DNA of 64,000 bases from Nonomuraea fuscirosea (GCF_003001935.1 NZ_PVNG01000002.1:310001-374000); one strand, 5' to 3'; positions 1 to 13,142 are shown, counted from the first letter of the stretch. A program made the numbers and translations. Notes: a model not told the origin generated them from the sequence alone.

Positions 1-642
1 GCCGACCAGGCCGCGGCCGCCGAGTGGTTCATGGACTACCGCAACGCCGACGGCAGCATGGCGGAGATGTGCGGCAACGGCGTGCGGGTGTTCGCCCGCT
101 ACCTGATCGACACCGGCGCCGTGAGCGCCCAGGAGTTCGAGATCGCGACGCGGGGCGGCCTGCGGCGGATCCGCGTCGAGCCGAACGGCGACATCACGGT
201 CGACATGGGCAAGCCCGTGGTCTCCGGCGAGAGCGTGGCCTCCGTGGGCGGCCAGGAATACACCGGGCTCCGCGTCGACATGGGCAACCCCCACCTGGCC
301 TGCGCCATCGGCGACCCCGTCGTCCAGCTCGACCTCACCCACCAGCCGGGCTTCGACACCGGCGTCTTCCCCGCCGGGGTCAACATCGAGCTGTTCAACC
401 CGGTCGGCACCAGCCGCGCGGTCATGCGCGTCTTCGAGCGCGGCTCCGGCGAGACCCGCTCCTGCGGCACCGGCGCGGTGGCCACCGCCGTGGCCGCGGC
501 CAACCTGTCGGGCGACACGACCGGCACGTGGACGATCGAGGTGCTGGGCGGCACGCTGACGGTGACCCTCGACGAGGAGACCAGTTATCTGTCCGGTCCC
601 GCGGCCATCGTCGCCAGCGGCGAACTCATGCTTGCAGAATGA
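1..642 (+). CDS. dapF: Diaminopimelate epimerase, 3' part (cut by window edge)
   Basis: This cytoplasmic enzyme interconverts LL- and meso-diaminopimelate for lysine and peptidoglycan synthesis. The reading frame is open from base 1 and the start lies upstream of the window. Both halves of the two-cysteine active site are visible: the first Cys in EMCGNGVR (bases 70-72) and the second in ETRSCGTGA (bases 463-465). The frame ends at TGA 640-642. About 213 residues are present against roughly 270-290 for the full family, so 60-80 residues are missing. In streptomycetes dapF lies close to hflX, but here hflX is about 34 kb downstream. Identification is firm from the cysteine motifs. Confidence 0.97.
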   Translation, partial: ADQAAAAEWFMDYRNADGSMAEMCGNGVRVFARYLIDTGAVSAQEFEIATRGGLRRIRVEPNGDITVDMGKPVVSGESVASVGGQEYTGLRVDMGNPHLACAIGDPVVQLDLTHQPGFDTGVFPAGVNIELFNPVGTSRAVMRVFERGSGETRSCGTGAVATAVAAANLSGDTTGTWTIEVLGGTLTVTLDEETSYLSGPAAIVASGELMLAE

Positions 643-690
643 TGTTCTGGTAGGGGATGCTGGGTTCACTTCACGGACTGAGGGGTGGAC

Positions 691-1446
691 ATGGCTGACC
701 CACGCACCACCGCGGCAGAGGTCAAGACGCCGATCGGCCGGCTCGGCGGCGGTTTCATGATCTCCAGAGAGGCCAAGGCGCTCTGCGAGGAGCACGGCCT
801 CGCCCCGCGTGAGCTCTACTTCAGGGGCCGCTGCGGCGTCCTCGGCGAGTGCGAGGCCGACGTCGTCACCTCGGTCGCCGTCTTCTTCCCCTCCCAGCAC
901 GTCGAGCCGAACTGGAACGGCGGCCGCAAGCTCGCGGCCGAGCACGCCGTCGAGCTCTACGCGCAGGCGTGCCAGGCGTGGGGCCGGCGCAACCTGGGCG
1001 GTTACGACGGCTGTGCCAGGATCGCCGAGCTGCTGCAGCCGGTCGTCGAGCGGGCCTCGTCCGTGGGCGCGCCGCTGTTCGCGGGGTGGCGGGCCGTCCC
1101 GCTGCCCGGTGACCCGCCGGCCAGGGCCGCCCAGCTCATGCACGTCGTACGCGAGCTGCGCGGCGGTCTGCACGCCAACGCCGTGATCGCGGCAGGGCTG
1201 CACCCGCTGGACGCCACCCTGGCCGCCGACCACCGCGGCGCCCCGCTCGGGAAGTCGGCCGGCGAGGCGATCGCCAGGTTCTTCGAGTGGCCGGAGCCGT
1301 ACGCCACGCCCGGCCCGGAACTGCTCGCCCGCCGCGCCGCCGTCGAGGAGAAGACGGACGAACTCATGGCGCCCGCGTTTTCGGTCCTCACCGACGGCGA
1401 ATCGGACGAGCTGATCGAGCTTCTGCGTTTTGGGGACGCTCGTTGA
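691..1446 (+). CDS. SCO6745-like family protein of unknown function
   Basis: The product is 251 residues. It resembles an actinobacterial family typified by Streptomyces SCO6745, sometimes described as SalK-like or helix-turn-helix related. The segment YFRGRCGVLGECEADVV and the later GGLHANAV region are typical. The fold appears mostly helical, with no signal peptide or membrane segment, so it is probably cytoplasmic. ATG 691 is preferred over in-frame GTG 685 because AGGGG at 681-685 is correctly spaced for 691. It lies 48 bp after dapF and 19 bp before the next gene, so the three may be co-transcribed. No reaction can be assigned. The family resemblance is from memory and was not searched. 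Confidence 0.7.
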   Translation: MADPRTTAAEVKTPIGRLGGGFMISREAKALCEEHGLAPRELYFRGRCGVLGECEADVVTSVAVFFPSQHVEPNWNGGRKLAAEHAVELYAQACQAWGRRNLGGYDGCARIAELLQPVVERASSVGAPLFAGWRAVPLPGDPPARAAQLMHVVRELRGGLHANAVIAAGLHPLDATLAADHRGAPLGKSAGEAIARFFEWPEPYATPGPELLARRAAVEEKTDELMAPAFSVLTDGESDELIELLRFGDAR

Positions 1447-1465
1447 CCTGGCAGACTGACTCCCC

Positions 1466-3742
1466 ATGGACGTGGACATCTGGGCCTGGGTCGGCGATAC
1501 CCAGCAGCAGCTTTCCGAGGCGGGCAACGTTGGCCTCGCCATGGCGCTGGGAGACCTCCCCGCACAGGCCTATGAGGGCCGATATCCGCAGCTCGACGTG
1601 ATGGCCCCGGCCATCGCGCAGCAGGCCGAGACCCTGGAGCTGCCCTGGCTCGAGTTCTACGCCCGCTACTGGCACCTGGTCGGCCGGATCGGCGACCGGG
1701 CCCAGGGGGCGGTGGCCCTGGCCGACGTGGAGCAGCTGCTCGCGTTCGCCCAGCGCGAAGACGTGCGTGACTGCCCCGCCACCCCGGCCGCCGTCGAGGC
1801 GCTGGCCATCGTGTGGGCCAACACCGACGGCCCCGGTTACGCGTCCCAGCGCCTGGAGACGCTGGCCGCCGCGCTCGAGGGCATGAGCCCCGAGCGGCCC
1901 GGCTTCACCGGCCTGATCACCCAGTACGTCGCCGCGCTGGTCGACGCGGGCAAGCCGGGCGAGGCCGTCACCTACGCCGAGTCCGCCGTCGAGCGGCTGG
2001 GGACGGCCGGGCGCGAGGCCAGCTGGGAGCTGGGCGCGGAGAGCGCCCGCGCGCTGCTGGCCGCCGGCCGCGCGGAGGACGCGCTGACCGCGCTCCAGGC
2101 CGCGGCCGGGTTCCAGGCCGACGACCCGGTGGCCAAGGAGCACCGCGACGGCGTGCGCCGGGCGCTCATCCTGGCCACCCTCGGCCGCACCGCCGAGGCC
2201 GTCGACGCCCTGCCCGACCTCGACGTGGTGGGCGACCACCCGCGCGTGTGGGTCGAGTGGGCCCACGCCGTCAACAAGCTGGCGAGCTCCGCGCAGATCA
2301 CCAACACCTGGCAGCTCGGCCGCGTCCTGCGCCAGTGGACCGACTACTTCGGCATGATGGGCGGCTACCGCGCCCGGGTCGATCTGGCCCTGGTCGCGGG
2401 CGAGCTGGCCATCGCCAGGCAGGGCGTCTGGCAGGCCAGGCTGCTGGCCGACGTGGCCGAGTCCGGCACCGCCGAGCTGCGCGAGACCGGCGACCTGGCC
2501 GAGCGGATCGCCGCGCTGCGGACCGCCGCCGAGGCCGCCACCGAGCCCACGCCGCCGGGTCCGCCGGCCGAGCGGGTCGGCCTGTTCGACGCCGCCGACG
2601 GCTTCAACGCCGACCCGGAGAAGTGGGTGGGCTGGCTCGCGCCGCTGTCCGGCGAGGACATCGAGGCGACCCGCCGCCACACCACCACGCTGGGCTTCCT
2701 CGGCTACCCCGCCACCGGCGCCGACATCTACTGGAAGCTGCTCGTCGACACCGGCGACATCTCCACCGCCGACCCCGAGGACGTGGCCTACCTGACCACG
2801 CTGCTCATCGAGGCCCGCCAGGACGAGCGGCTGGAGCAGATGGCCGGGCTGCTGCCCCACGCGGCGCAATACCTCGCGCTGGCCCGGCTGCACAGCGCCC
2901 GCGAGCGCTGGCAGGAGACGGTCGAGGCAGGCGAGCACGCCCTCGCGGCCGGGGCCGGGCTCGACGCCCGCCGCCTGCTGTCCGGCGCGGCCCAGCAGCT
3001 CGACCAGAACGCCAGGGCCGCCGAGGTGCTGCTGGAGGTGCTCGACGAGCTGGCCGAGGAGGACGTCTGGCGCATGATCGTCATGGCCACCTCGGCCGAG
3101 GACTGGGAGACCGTGCGCAAGGGCGCGGCCAAGATCGGCATGCCGGTCAAGTCCAAGGAGGGGCCGATTGAGGAGGAGATGGGCCTCATCAGGCTCATCC
3201 TGCCCGCCCCCGACGGCGGCCAGCGCCAGGTGCTGTCCATCCGCACCGGCCCCGCCACCGCCAGGCTGGCCCTGCCGCAGCCGCGCGGCATGGACTACAA
3301 CGCGGGCGACCTGGTCGTGTTCGACCCGCAGCTGCTGGAGCCCGTCCCCGACGACCCGGAGGAGCAGCAGAACTTCGTGCCGCCGTTCGGCGCGGTGCGC
3401 ATCCTGCGGCCCGGCGGCTACACCAGCTACTTCTTCGACGGCGCCGCGCCGAGCGAGGAGGACTGGGCCGAGTTCACCGAGGTCATGGCCGAGCGCGGCT
3501 GGCCGATGTGGGTCTACAGCGACGAAAACTACACCGTCACCCACCCGACCAGCAGTGAGTCGCTGCCGGGCGTCTTCGGCTGGGTCGCGGTGCCGCCCGA
3601 CGTGTCGCCCAACGAGGTCGACGCGCTGCTCGACGACGCCACCGAGCGGTGGGTGCATCCGCTGGCCTGGCTCGACCTGGCCCGCGAGATCGACGTCGAG
3701 GTCGAGCGGCACGAGCGCATCGTCAAGGAATACGGCCTGTAA
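1466..3742 (+). CDS. Large TPR-like helical-repeat protein, unknown function
   Basis: This 758-residue protein has no signal peptide. The first ~560 residues are Ala/Leu/Glu-rich helical pairs of tetratricopeptide type, for example around AGKPGEAVTYAESAVERLG and AGRAEDALTALQAAAGF. A Pro-rich joint lies near residues 355-365. The last ~190 residues look like a separate mixed alpha/beta domain rich in Asp, Pro and Trp, such as VAVPPDVSPNEVDALLDD. Such proteins are usually protein-interaction scaffolds, but no partner can be named here. ATG 1466 follows the previous stop by 19 bp with only a weak ribosome-binding site. The same stretch is open on the opposite strand, which is an ordinary high-GC artefact. 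Confidence 0.8.
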   Translation: MDVDIWAWVGDTQQQLSEAGNVGLAMALGDLPAQAYEGRYPQLDVMAPAIAQQAETLELPWLEFYARYWHLVGRIGDRAQGAVALADVEQLLAFAQREDVRDCPATPAAVEALAIVWANTDGPGYASQRLETLAAALEGMSPERPGFTGLITQYVAALVDAGKPGEAVTYAESAVERLGTAGREASWELGAESARALLAAGRAEDALTALQAAAGFQADDPVAKEHRDGVRRALILATLGRTAEAVDALPDLDVVGDHPRVWVEWAHAVNKLASSAQITNTWQLGRVLRQWTDYFGMMGGYRARVDLALVAGELAIARQGVWQARLLADVAESGTAELRETGDLAERIAALRTAAEAATEPTPPGPPAERVGLFDAADGFNADPEKWVGWLAPLSGEDIEATRRHTTTLGFLGYPATGADIYWKLLVDTGDISTADPEDVAYLTTLLIEARQDERLEQMAGLLPHAAQYLALARLHSARERWQETVEAGEHALAAGAGLDARRLLSGAAQQLDQNARAAEVLLEVLDELAEEDVWRMIVMATSAEDWETVRKGAAKIGMPVKSKEGPIEEEMGLIRLILPAPDGGQRQVLSIRTGPATARLALPQPRGMDYNAGDLVVFDPQLLEPVPDDPEEQQNFVPPFGAVRILRPGGYTSYFFDGAAPSEEDWAEFTEVMAERGWPMWVYSDENYTVTHPTSSESLPGVFGWVAVPPDVSPNEVDALLDDATERWVHPLAWLDLAREIDVEVERHERIVKEYGL

Positions 3743-3854
3743 CATCCGCTGCCGCCGGGCCGGCCGGGGGTTCGTGCGGCGACGGCCGGGTCACCGGCCT
3801 CGTCGGACGATCGCCCGCCGGGGCGGGGTTTCGTTCCGAGAGGCGAGGTGTGAC

Positions 3855-4613
3855 GTGCTGGAGCGCTTCCGGCTCGACGGCAAGGTGGCGATCGTCACCG
3901 GGGCCTCCTCCGGCCTCGGCGTGGCCTTCGCCCGGGGTCTGGCGGAGGCGGGCGCCGACGTGGTGATCGGCGCCCGGCGGGCGGAGCGGCTGGAGGAGAC
4001 GCGCAAGCTGGTCGAGGAGACCGGCCGCGCGTGCCTGGCCGTCCAGACCGACGTGGCCCGGCCGGAAGACTGCGACCGGCTGGTGGCCGCGGCCGTCGAG
4101 GGCCTGGGCCGGGTCGACGTGCTGATCAACAACGCCGGCGTCGGTACGGCCGTGCCCGCGCTGCGCGAGACGCCCGAGGAGTTCCGCCAGGTCGTCGACG
4201 TCAACCTGCACGGCACCTACTGGATGGCGCAGGCGTGCGCGCGGGTCATGCGGCCCGGCTCGTCGATCGTCAACATCGGCAGCGTGCTGGGCGAGACCAC
4301 CGCCGGGCTGCCGCAGGCCGCCTACAGCGCCTCGAAGGCGGCGGTCAACGGGCTCACCCGCGACCTGGCCCAGCAGTGGACGGGGCGGCGCGGCATCCGG
4401 GTCAACTGCCTGGAGCCGGGCTTCTTCGCCTCGGAGATGACCGAGCAGTACCCGCCCGGCTACCTGGAGCGGATGACGGAGCAGCGGGTGGTCATGGGGC
4501 GGCCGGGGGATCCGGCCGAGCTGGTGGCGGCCGCGGTGTTCCTGGCCGGTGACGCGGCCTCGTACATCACCGGGGTGACGCTGGCGGTGGACGGCGGGAT
4601 CCTGATCACCTAG
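3855..4613 (+). CDS. Short-chain dehydrogenase/reductase (SDR family)
   Basis: This is a 252-residue classical SDR, a cytoplasmic NAD(P)-dependent alcohol/ketone oxidoreductase. The cofactor motif TGASSGLG is at residues 15-22, NNAG at 92-95 and the catalytic Tyr157-Lys161 in YSASK. The C-terminus has the usual GDAASYITG and VDGG signature. The frame is open far upstream, but GTG 3855 is chosen because the protein then begins MLERFRLDGKVAIVTG, as in the family, and a GAGGCGAGGTG stretch precedes it. The substrate cannot be read from sequence. It converges on the regulator gene downstream and is not obviously part of the dimethylglycine operon. Confidence 0.92.
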   Translation: MLERFRLDGKVAIVTGASSGLGVAFARGLAEAGADVVIGARRAERLEETRKLVEETGRACLAVQTDVARPEDCDRLVAAAVEGLGRVDVLINNAGVGTAVPALRETPEEFRQVVDVNLHGTYWMAQACARVMRPGSSIVNIGSVLGETTAGLPQAAYSASKAAVNGLTRDLAQQWTGRRGIRVNCLEPGFFASEMTEQYPPGYLERMTEQRVVMGRPGDPAELVAAAVFLAGDAASYITGVTLAVDGGILIT

Positions 4614-4672
4614 CCCGGCCCATGGCGGACCGCGGGAGCGCCGCTCGTGGCGGGCGGCGGGAGGCTGATCGC

Positions 4673-5656
4673 TCAGTCGAGCAGGTCGTGCTGGGCGGCC
4701 AGGAAGCCGGCGTGGAAGCGGGTCCTGGCGCCCAGGCGTTCGCACAGCACCTGGACGCGGCGCTGGACCGTGCGCGGGCTCAGCCCGAGCTGCCTGGCGA
4801 TGGCGTCGTCCTTCATGCCGGCGGCCAGCAGGGTCAGCACCTCGGCGTCGGACGCCTGCGGCCACGCCTCCGGTTCGAGGGTCTCGGCCGACAGGCGCAG
4901 CGGCACGGCGGCCCGCCACAGCGTCTCGAACAGCCCCACCAGGGCGTCGAGCAGCGCCGACGGGTGCACCACGAGCGCGCTCTCCACGGCCCGGTCCTCG
5001 TCGGAGACCAGCGGCAGGATGGCGGTGCGCGCGTCGGCGATGGCCAGCTTGACGGGCACCTGCCCGAGTCTGGCCTGCTCGCCGTCGGCGATGGCGCGGC
5101 GGGTGTGGGCCAGCATGCCGGGGTGCTCGAAGGCCAGCGGGCTGTAGATGCCGCGGGTGGGCGCGCCCTGGCGGGCCGCGCGGCGGCGGTTCTCCCTGTC
5201 GTCGCTGACGTCCACCGCGTACGGCGGATGCACCAGCACCAGCATCTCCCGCGTGGCGTTGCGTTCGAGCTGGAGGTAGCGCCTGGCCACGGCGTCGCGC
5301 CCGCTGACCACCTCCAGCACCTCCTCGGGGTGCGGCCCGCCGCGGTCTGCGACCTCGGTGGCCAGCAGCGCGGCGGCGGCACGGCTGTGGGTGAGCTCCT
5401 CCTGGCGGCGCGCGACGAGGATGTCGATGGCGACGTTCGGGGGAGTGGCGACCAGCCGCAGCGGCCGTCCGGCGACCCGGGAGATCAGCCCGAGGTCTTC
5501 GAGCCGGGGCAGCATCCGGCGGATGGCGGCGGCGGAGGTGCCGGTCTCGGCGGCGAGCTCGCTCAGCGTGGCGGGCCCGTGCCTGAGCAGGGCCCGGTAC
5601 GAGTTCTCCTCGGCGACGGTGACGCCGAGCCCTTCGAGTAAGCGCCGCTGCGCCAT
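4673..5656 (-). CDS. Transcriptional regulator with TrmB-like N-terminus and LuxR-type C-terminal HTH
   Basis: The product is 327 residues. The N-terminal ~75 residues form a winged helix of TrmB type (ATLSELAAETGTSAAAIRRM). A central sensor-like region follows. The last ~60 residues are a LuxR/GerE-type helix-turn-helix (MKDDAIARQLGLSPRTVQRR). ATG 5656 is preferred over ATG 5680 because AGAGG lies just upstream of it. The gene is divergent from dmg/sox, separated by about 150 bp, so it is a likely local regulator of dimethylglycine and sarcosine catabolism. That role is inferred from position only, and the effector is unknown. Confidence 0.85.
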   Translation of the reverse strand: MAQRRLLEGLGVTVAEENSYRALLRHGPATLSELAAETGTSAAAIRRMLPRLEDLGLISRVAGRPLRLVATPPNVAIDILVARRQEELTHSRAAAALLATEVADRGGPHPEEVLEVVSGRDAVARRYLQLERNATREMLVLVHPPYAVDVSDDRENRRRAARQGAPTRGIYSPLAFEHPGMLAHTRRAIADGEQARLGQVPVKLAIADARTAILPLVSDEDRAVESALVVHPSALLDALVGLFETLWRAAVPLRLSAETLEPEAWPQASDAEVLTLLAAGMKDDAIARQLGLSPRTVQRRVQVLCERLGARTRFHAGFLAAQHDLLD

Positions 5657-5727
5657 GTCACCTCTTTCCTGACCTGCCATGATCCGAATAAAGAGTATGG
5701 GGGTCGTCCCCGGCGGTGAAGGGGCCC

Positions 5728-5756
5728 TTGTTCGGGAGGACGCTGGGATCTATGTT
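5728..5756 (+). promoter_or_regulatory. Putative sigma70-type promoter of the dmg-sox operon
   Basis: A -35-like TTGTTC (5728-5733) and a -10-like TATGTT (5751-5756) are separated by exactly 17 bp, about 50 bp upstream of the dmg start. The region up to the start is less GC-rich than its surroundings and includes two similar stretches, ATGTTCGTTGCG and ATGTTGCGCAT, that could be regulator half-sites. A strong GGAGG precedes the ATG. No mapping data are available, so this is a pattern match. Confidence 0.5.
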
Positions 5757-5788
5757 CGTTGCGTAGTCCGGGACATGTTGCGCATTAA

Positions 5789-9455
<3,667 letters not shown>

Positions 9456-9456
<1 letters not shown>

Positions 9457-9698
9457 TGCTGCTCATCGACTGCCCCCACTGCGGGCCCCGCGACGAGAAC
9501 GAGTACCACTACGGCGGCCAGGCCGGCATCCCCTACCCGCTCGGCGAGACCACCGACGAGGAGTGGGCCGCCTTCGTCTTCCTGCGCGACAACCCCAAGG
9601 GCTGGTTCCGCGAGCGGTGGTTCCACGCGCACGGCTGCCGGACCTGGTTCGACGTCGAGCGGCACACCGTCACTCACGAGGTGAGGAAGGCGCGATGA
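9456..9698 (+). CDS. soxD: Sarcosine oxidase delta subunit, zinc-binding
   Basis: This 80-residue subunit matches SoxD in size. SoxD is a small structural subunit that binds one zinc. Cys6 and Cys9 (CPHC) and the HAHGC segment (His57 or His59, and Cys61) supply the expected ligands. The family signature GEIPYPLG-like GIPYPLG, then DNPKGWFRERW, is present. It starts at ATG 9456 overlapping the soxB stop, and its own stop overlaps the soxA start. Such overlaps suggest translational coupling to keep subunits in proportion. Confidence 0.95.
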
Positions 9699-12600
9699 GG
9701 TTCACCTTCGACGGCCGCCCCATGGAGGGCGAGCCGGGTGACACGCTGGCCGCCGCGCTCCTGCGGGGCGGGGTCCGGATCGTCGGCCGCAGCGTCGAGC
9801 TGGGCCGGCCGCGCGGCGTCTTCACCGCCGGACCCGAGGAGCCGAACGCGCTGGTCCGGGTGGGCGCCGATCCGATGCTGGCGGCCACGACCGTGGAGCT
9901 GTACGACGGGCTGGAGGCGTGGAGCCTGCGCGGCAAGGGGCGGGTGGACGTCAGCGCCGCTTCCGATGCCGGGGACGGTCGTCGCTGCGACAAGGGTTAC
10001 CTGCACTGCGACGTGCTCGTGGTCGGCGGCGGGCCCGCCGGGCTGGCCGCCGCCACGGCGGCCGGGATGGCCGGCGCGCGGGTGATCCTCATGGACGACC
10101 AGCCCCGGCTGGGCGGCGACCTGCTGAACTCCAGGACGCTGCTGGACGGCCGGCCCGCGACGGACTGGGTGGACGCGCTCGACCTGCCGGGCCGGGTGCT
10201 GACCAGGACGACCGCCATCGGCTACTACGACCACAACTACGTGGTGGCCGTCGAGCGGCGGGCGCGCGGCGAGCGGCTGTGGCACGTCAGGGCGCGGCGG
10301 GTGGTGCTGGCGACCGGTGCGCACGAGCGCTCGCTCGCCTTCCCCGGCAACGACCGGCCCGGCGTCATGCTGGCCTCGGCCGCCCGCGCCTACGCCAACC
10401 GGTACGGGGTGGCGCCCTGGCGGCGGGCGGTGGTGTTCGCGTGCACGGACTCCGGCCACGAGGCGGCGCGGGACCTGGTGGCGGCCGGCGTGGAGATCGC
10501 GGAGATCGTCGATCCCCGTGTGGACGGGCAGGTGGTCACCGGCACGACGGGCGACGCGGAAGGGGTGCTGAACGGCGTCCAGGTGGGCGCGCGGCACCTC
10601 GAGGCGGACCTGCTGGCGGTGGCCGGCGGCTGGAACCCCGCCGTGCACCTGTTCAGCCAGTCGCAGGGCCGGGTCAGGTTCGACGAGGACCTCCAGGCGT
10701 TCGTCCCCGGCACGTCGGCGCAGGCGGAACGGTCGGCGGGGGCGTGCGCGGGCCGCTACGGCACCCGCGAGGCCATCGCGGACGGCTACGCGGCCGGCAC
10801 CGAGGCCGCCGAGGCTACGCGATCCCGCACGGGCGCGGCAGGCGACGGCGCGGCGGGCACGGGTGTGGCGGGCACGGGTGCGGCGAGCTCCGACCCGGCG
10901 GACCGTGAGGTGGCGGATCCCGGCGCGGTGCAGCCTCGCGCGGCGGAGCCCGGTGCGGGCGGGTTGCGGGTGCCGGAGTGTGATGAGCGGCCGCTTGGCC
11001 GGCCGGCCGCGTTGTGGGTGGTCGAGGGGAGCTCGGACGAGCCCGCCTTCGCGGATCTGCACCGGGACGTCACCGTGGCCGACCTCGCCAGGGCGACCGG
11101 CGCCGGGATGCGCTCGGTGGAGCACGTCAAGCGTTACACCACCGCGGGCACCGGCGCCGACCAGGGCAAGACGTCGGGCGCGGTCGTCGTCGGCGTCATG
11201 TCGGCCCTTCTCGGCGCGGCTCCCGGCCAGGTCGGCACCACGACCTTCCGGCCGCCGTACACGCCGGTGTCCTTCGCCACCCTGGCCGGGCGTGACCGGG
11301 GCGAGCTGTCCGACCCGGTCAGGACGACCGCGATGCACGACGCGCATGTCGCCAGGGGCGCGGTGTTCGAGGACGTCGGCCAGTGGAAGCGCCCGTGGTA
11401 CTTCCCGCAGGACGGCGAGCCGATGGAGGCCGCCGTGCGGCGCGAGTGCCACGCCGCCCGCACCGCCGTGGCCGCGATGGACGCCTCCACCCTCGGCAAG
11501 ATCGACATCAGGGGCGCGGACGCGGGCGCGTTCCTCGACCTGATCTACACGAACCTGTACTCCACCCTCGCCGTCGGCGCCTGCCGCTACGGGCTGATGT
11601 GCGGGGCCGACGGGATGGTGTTCGACGACGGCACCACGACCCGGCTGGCCGAGGACCACTACCTCATGACCACGACCACGGGCAACGCCGCCGCCGTGCT
11701 CGACTGGCTGGAGGAGTGGCACCAGACCGAGTGGCCGGGCATGGACGTGTCGTTCACGTCGGTCACCGACCACTGGGCGACCGTGGCCGTGGCGGGGCCG
11801 CACGCCAGGCGGGTCATCGCGGCTGTCGCGCCGGAGGCGGTGGAGCTGCCGTTCATGCGGTACGCGGCCACGGACGTGCTCGGCGTGCCGGGGCGGGTGT
11901 TCAGGATCAGCTTCTCGGGCGAGCTGGCGTACGAGGTGAACGTGCCCTGGGCGTACGGGCGGGCGCTGTGGGAGGCGGTGCTGGCGGCCGGGGCGGTGCC
12001 GTACGGGACCGAGACCATGCACGTGCTGCGGGCGGAGAAGGGGTTCGCGATCGTCGGGCAGGAGACCGACGGCACCGTCACCCCGCAGGACCTCGGCATG
12101 GCGTGGATCGTCTCCCGGCGCAAGCCGGAGTTCGTCGGCCGGCGCTCGCACCTCCGCCCTGACACCGCGCGCGAGGACCGCAAGCGCCTGATCGGCCTGC
12201 TGCCCGACGATCCGGGGGCCCGGCTGGAGGAGGGCGCGCAACTCGTCGCGGCCGGGCGGCCGACGGAGGGCCCAGCGGAGGACCGGGTGGAGGGCCCAGC
12301 AGGGGACCGGGTGGAGGGCCCAGCAGAGGGCGGGGTGGAGGGCCCGGTGGAGGGCCCGGTGCCCATGCTCGGCCACGTGACCTCCGCCTATCACAGCGCG
12401 GCGCTGGGACGGACGTTCGGGCTGGCGCTGGCCAGGGGCGTCGGGCCGGGAGACCGGCTCACCGCCGTGTCCGGGGGAGTGACGCAGCCGGTGACCGTCG
12501 TGGAGCCCGTCTTCTACGACCCGGACAACGCCCGCCGCGACGGCGAGCCCTTGCCTGACGACGGCGGTCCAGCGGCGGGCGGGCGATCCCTCGGGCACTT

Positions 12601-13081
12601 TTCCGAGGAAGCTCGCGGGCGGCAGTCCGACGGCCGTCCGGCGCGGGTGCGGGAGGCGCGGGCCGAAAGCCCGGCGGCCGGGTTCGCCGCGCGGTTCGAG
12701 GCCGTGAGCGGGCCCGCCCTGAGCGTGCGGGAGGTGCCGTTCGAGCCGATGTGGGAGGTACGCGGGCAGGATCCGGGCGTGGGGCTGCGGCTGGGCCCGT
12801 CCTGGTGGCTGGTGTCCGGAGATATCGTGCCTCGTGATGGCTGGGTGGACGTCTCGGGCCAGCGCACGATCCTGGAGCTGACCGGCCCCCAGGCGGAGGA
12901 CGTCCTGATCACCGGGTGCCCCATCGACCTGGAGACGCTCCCCGGCCACGCCCAGACCCTGCTCGGCAAGACGTCGGTCGTCCTGGAGCGGCGCGGCCCC
13001 GGCGACTACCGCGTCTACGTCAGGTCGTCCTTCACCCGATATCTCGCGCAGTGGCTGCTAGACGCTATTAGCGCGTTATAA
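9695..13081 (+). CDS. soxA: Sarcosine oxidase alpha and gamma subunits fused in one polypeptide
   Basis: The product is 1128 residues. Residues 1-~90 form the SoxA N-terminal domain. The dinucleotide-binding VLVVGGGPAGLAAA starts near residue 108. The SoxA central domain and GcvT-type folate domains follow to about residue 950 (VEPVFYDPDNARRDG, a usual SoxA C-terminus). After a ~45-residue linker, residues ~996-1128 are a SoxG-like gamma domain (LSVREVPFEPMWEV, DVSGQRTILELTGP, RVYVRSSFTRYLAQWLLDA). Gamma is normally a separate ~200-residue protein, so this is a fusion with a shortened gamma part. Two low-complexity linkers are inserted at about residues 368-427 and 858-890. ATG 9695 overlaps the soxD stop. 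Confidence 0.92.
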   Translation: MRFTFDGRPMEGEPGDTLAAALLRGGVRIVGRSVELGRPRGVFTAGPEEPNALVRVGADPMLAATTVELYDGLEAWSLRGKGRVDVSAASDAGDGRRCDKGYLHCDVLVVGGGPAGLAAATAAGMAGARVILMDDQPRLGGDLLNSRTLLDGRPATDWVDALDLPGRVLTRTTAIGYYDHNYVVAVERRARGERLWHVRARRVVLATGAHERSLAFPGNDRPGVMLASAARAYANRYGVAPWRRAVVFACTDSGHEAARDLVAAGVEIAEIVDPRVDGQVVTGTTGDAEGVLNGVQVGARHLEADLLAVAGGWNPAVHLFSQSQGRVRFDEDLQAFVPGTSAQAERSAGACAGRYGTREAIADGYAAGTEAAEATRSRTGAAGDGAAGTGVAGTGAASSDPADREVADPGAVQPRAAEPGAGGLRVPECDERPLGRPAALWVVEGSSDEPAFADLHRDVTVADLARATGAGMRSVEHVKRYTTAGTGADQGKTSGAVVVGVMSALLGAAPGQVGTTTFRPPYTPVSFATLAGRDRGELSDPVRTTAMHDAHVARGAVFEDVGQWKRPWYFPQDGEPMEAAVRRECHAARTAVAAMDASTLGKIDIRGADAGAFLDLIYTNLYSTLAVGACRYGLMCGADGMVFDDGTTTRLAEDHYLMTTTTGNAAAVLDWLEEWHQTEWPGMDVSFTSVTDHWATVAVAGPHARRVIAAVAPEAVELPFMRYAATDVLGVPGRVFRISFSGELAYEVNVPWAYGRALWEAVLAAGAVPYGTETMHVLRAEKGFAIVGQETDGTVTPQDLGMAWIVSRRKPEFVGRRSHLRPDTAREDRKRLIGLLPDDPGARLEEGAQLVAAGRPTEGPAEDRVEGPAGDRVEGPAEGGVEGPVEGPVPMLGHVTSAYHSAALGRTFGLALARGVGPGDRLTAVSGGVTQPVTVVEPVFYDPDNARRDGEPLPDDGGPAAGGRSLGHFSEEARGRQSDGRPARVREARAESPAAGFAARFEAVSGPALSVREVPFEPMWEVRGQDPGVGLRLGPSWWLVSGDIVPRDGWVDVSGQRTILELTGPQAEDVLITGCPIDLETLPGHAQTLLGKTSVVLERRGPGDYRVYVRSSFTRYLAQWLLDAISAL
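12266..12361 (+). repeat. 24-bp in-frame minisatellite in soxA (8-residue unit)
   Basis: Three 24-bp units (12266-12289, 12290-12313, 12314-12337) are followed by two 12-bp half units. They encode EGPAEDRV, EGPAGDRV, EGPAEGGV, EGPV, EGPV. The array sits in a surface-type linker inside the C-terminal folate domain of SoxA. Unit length is a multiple of three, so copy-number change would keep the frame. Confidence 0.9.
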
Positions 13082-13142
13082 CTCTTTAATCGGGCATTAC
13101 CTAGACTTTAGGGAATAGTTGACCGAAGTCTGGGGAGCGGGC

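Noticed and set aside
1388..3745. A 785-codon open frame antisense to the TPR-like gene
   Set aside because: Its translation is low-complexity Gly/Ala/Arg/Leu and lacks any motif, whereas the plus strand gives a normal protein. This is a typical high-GC antisense artefact.
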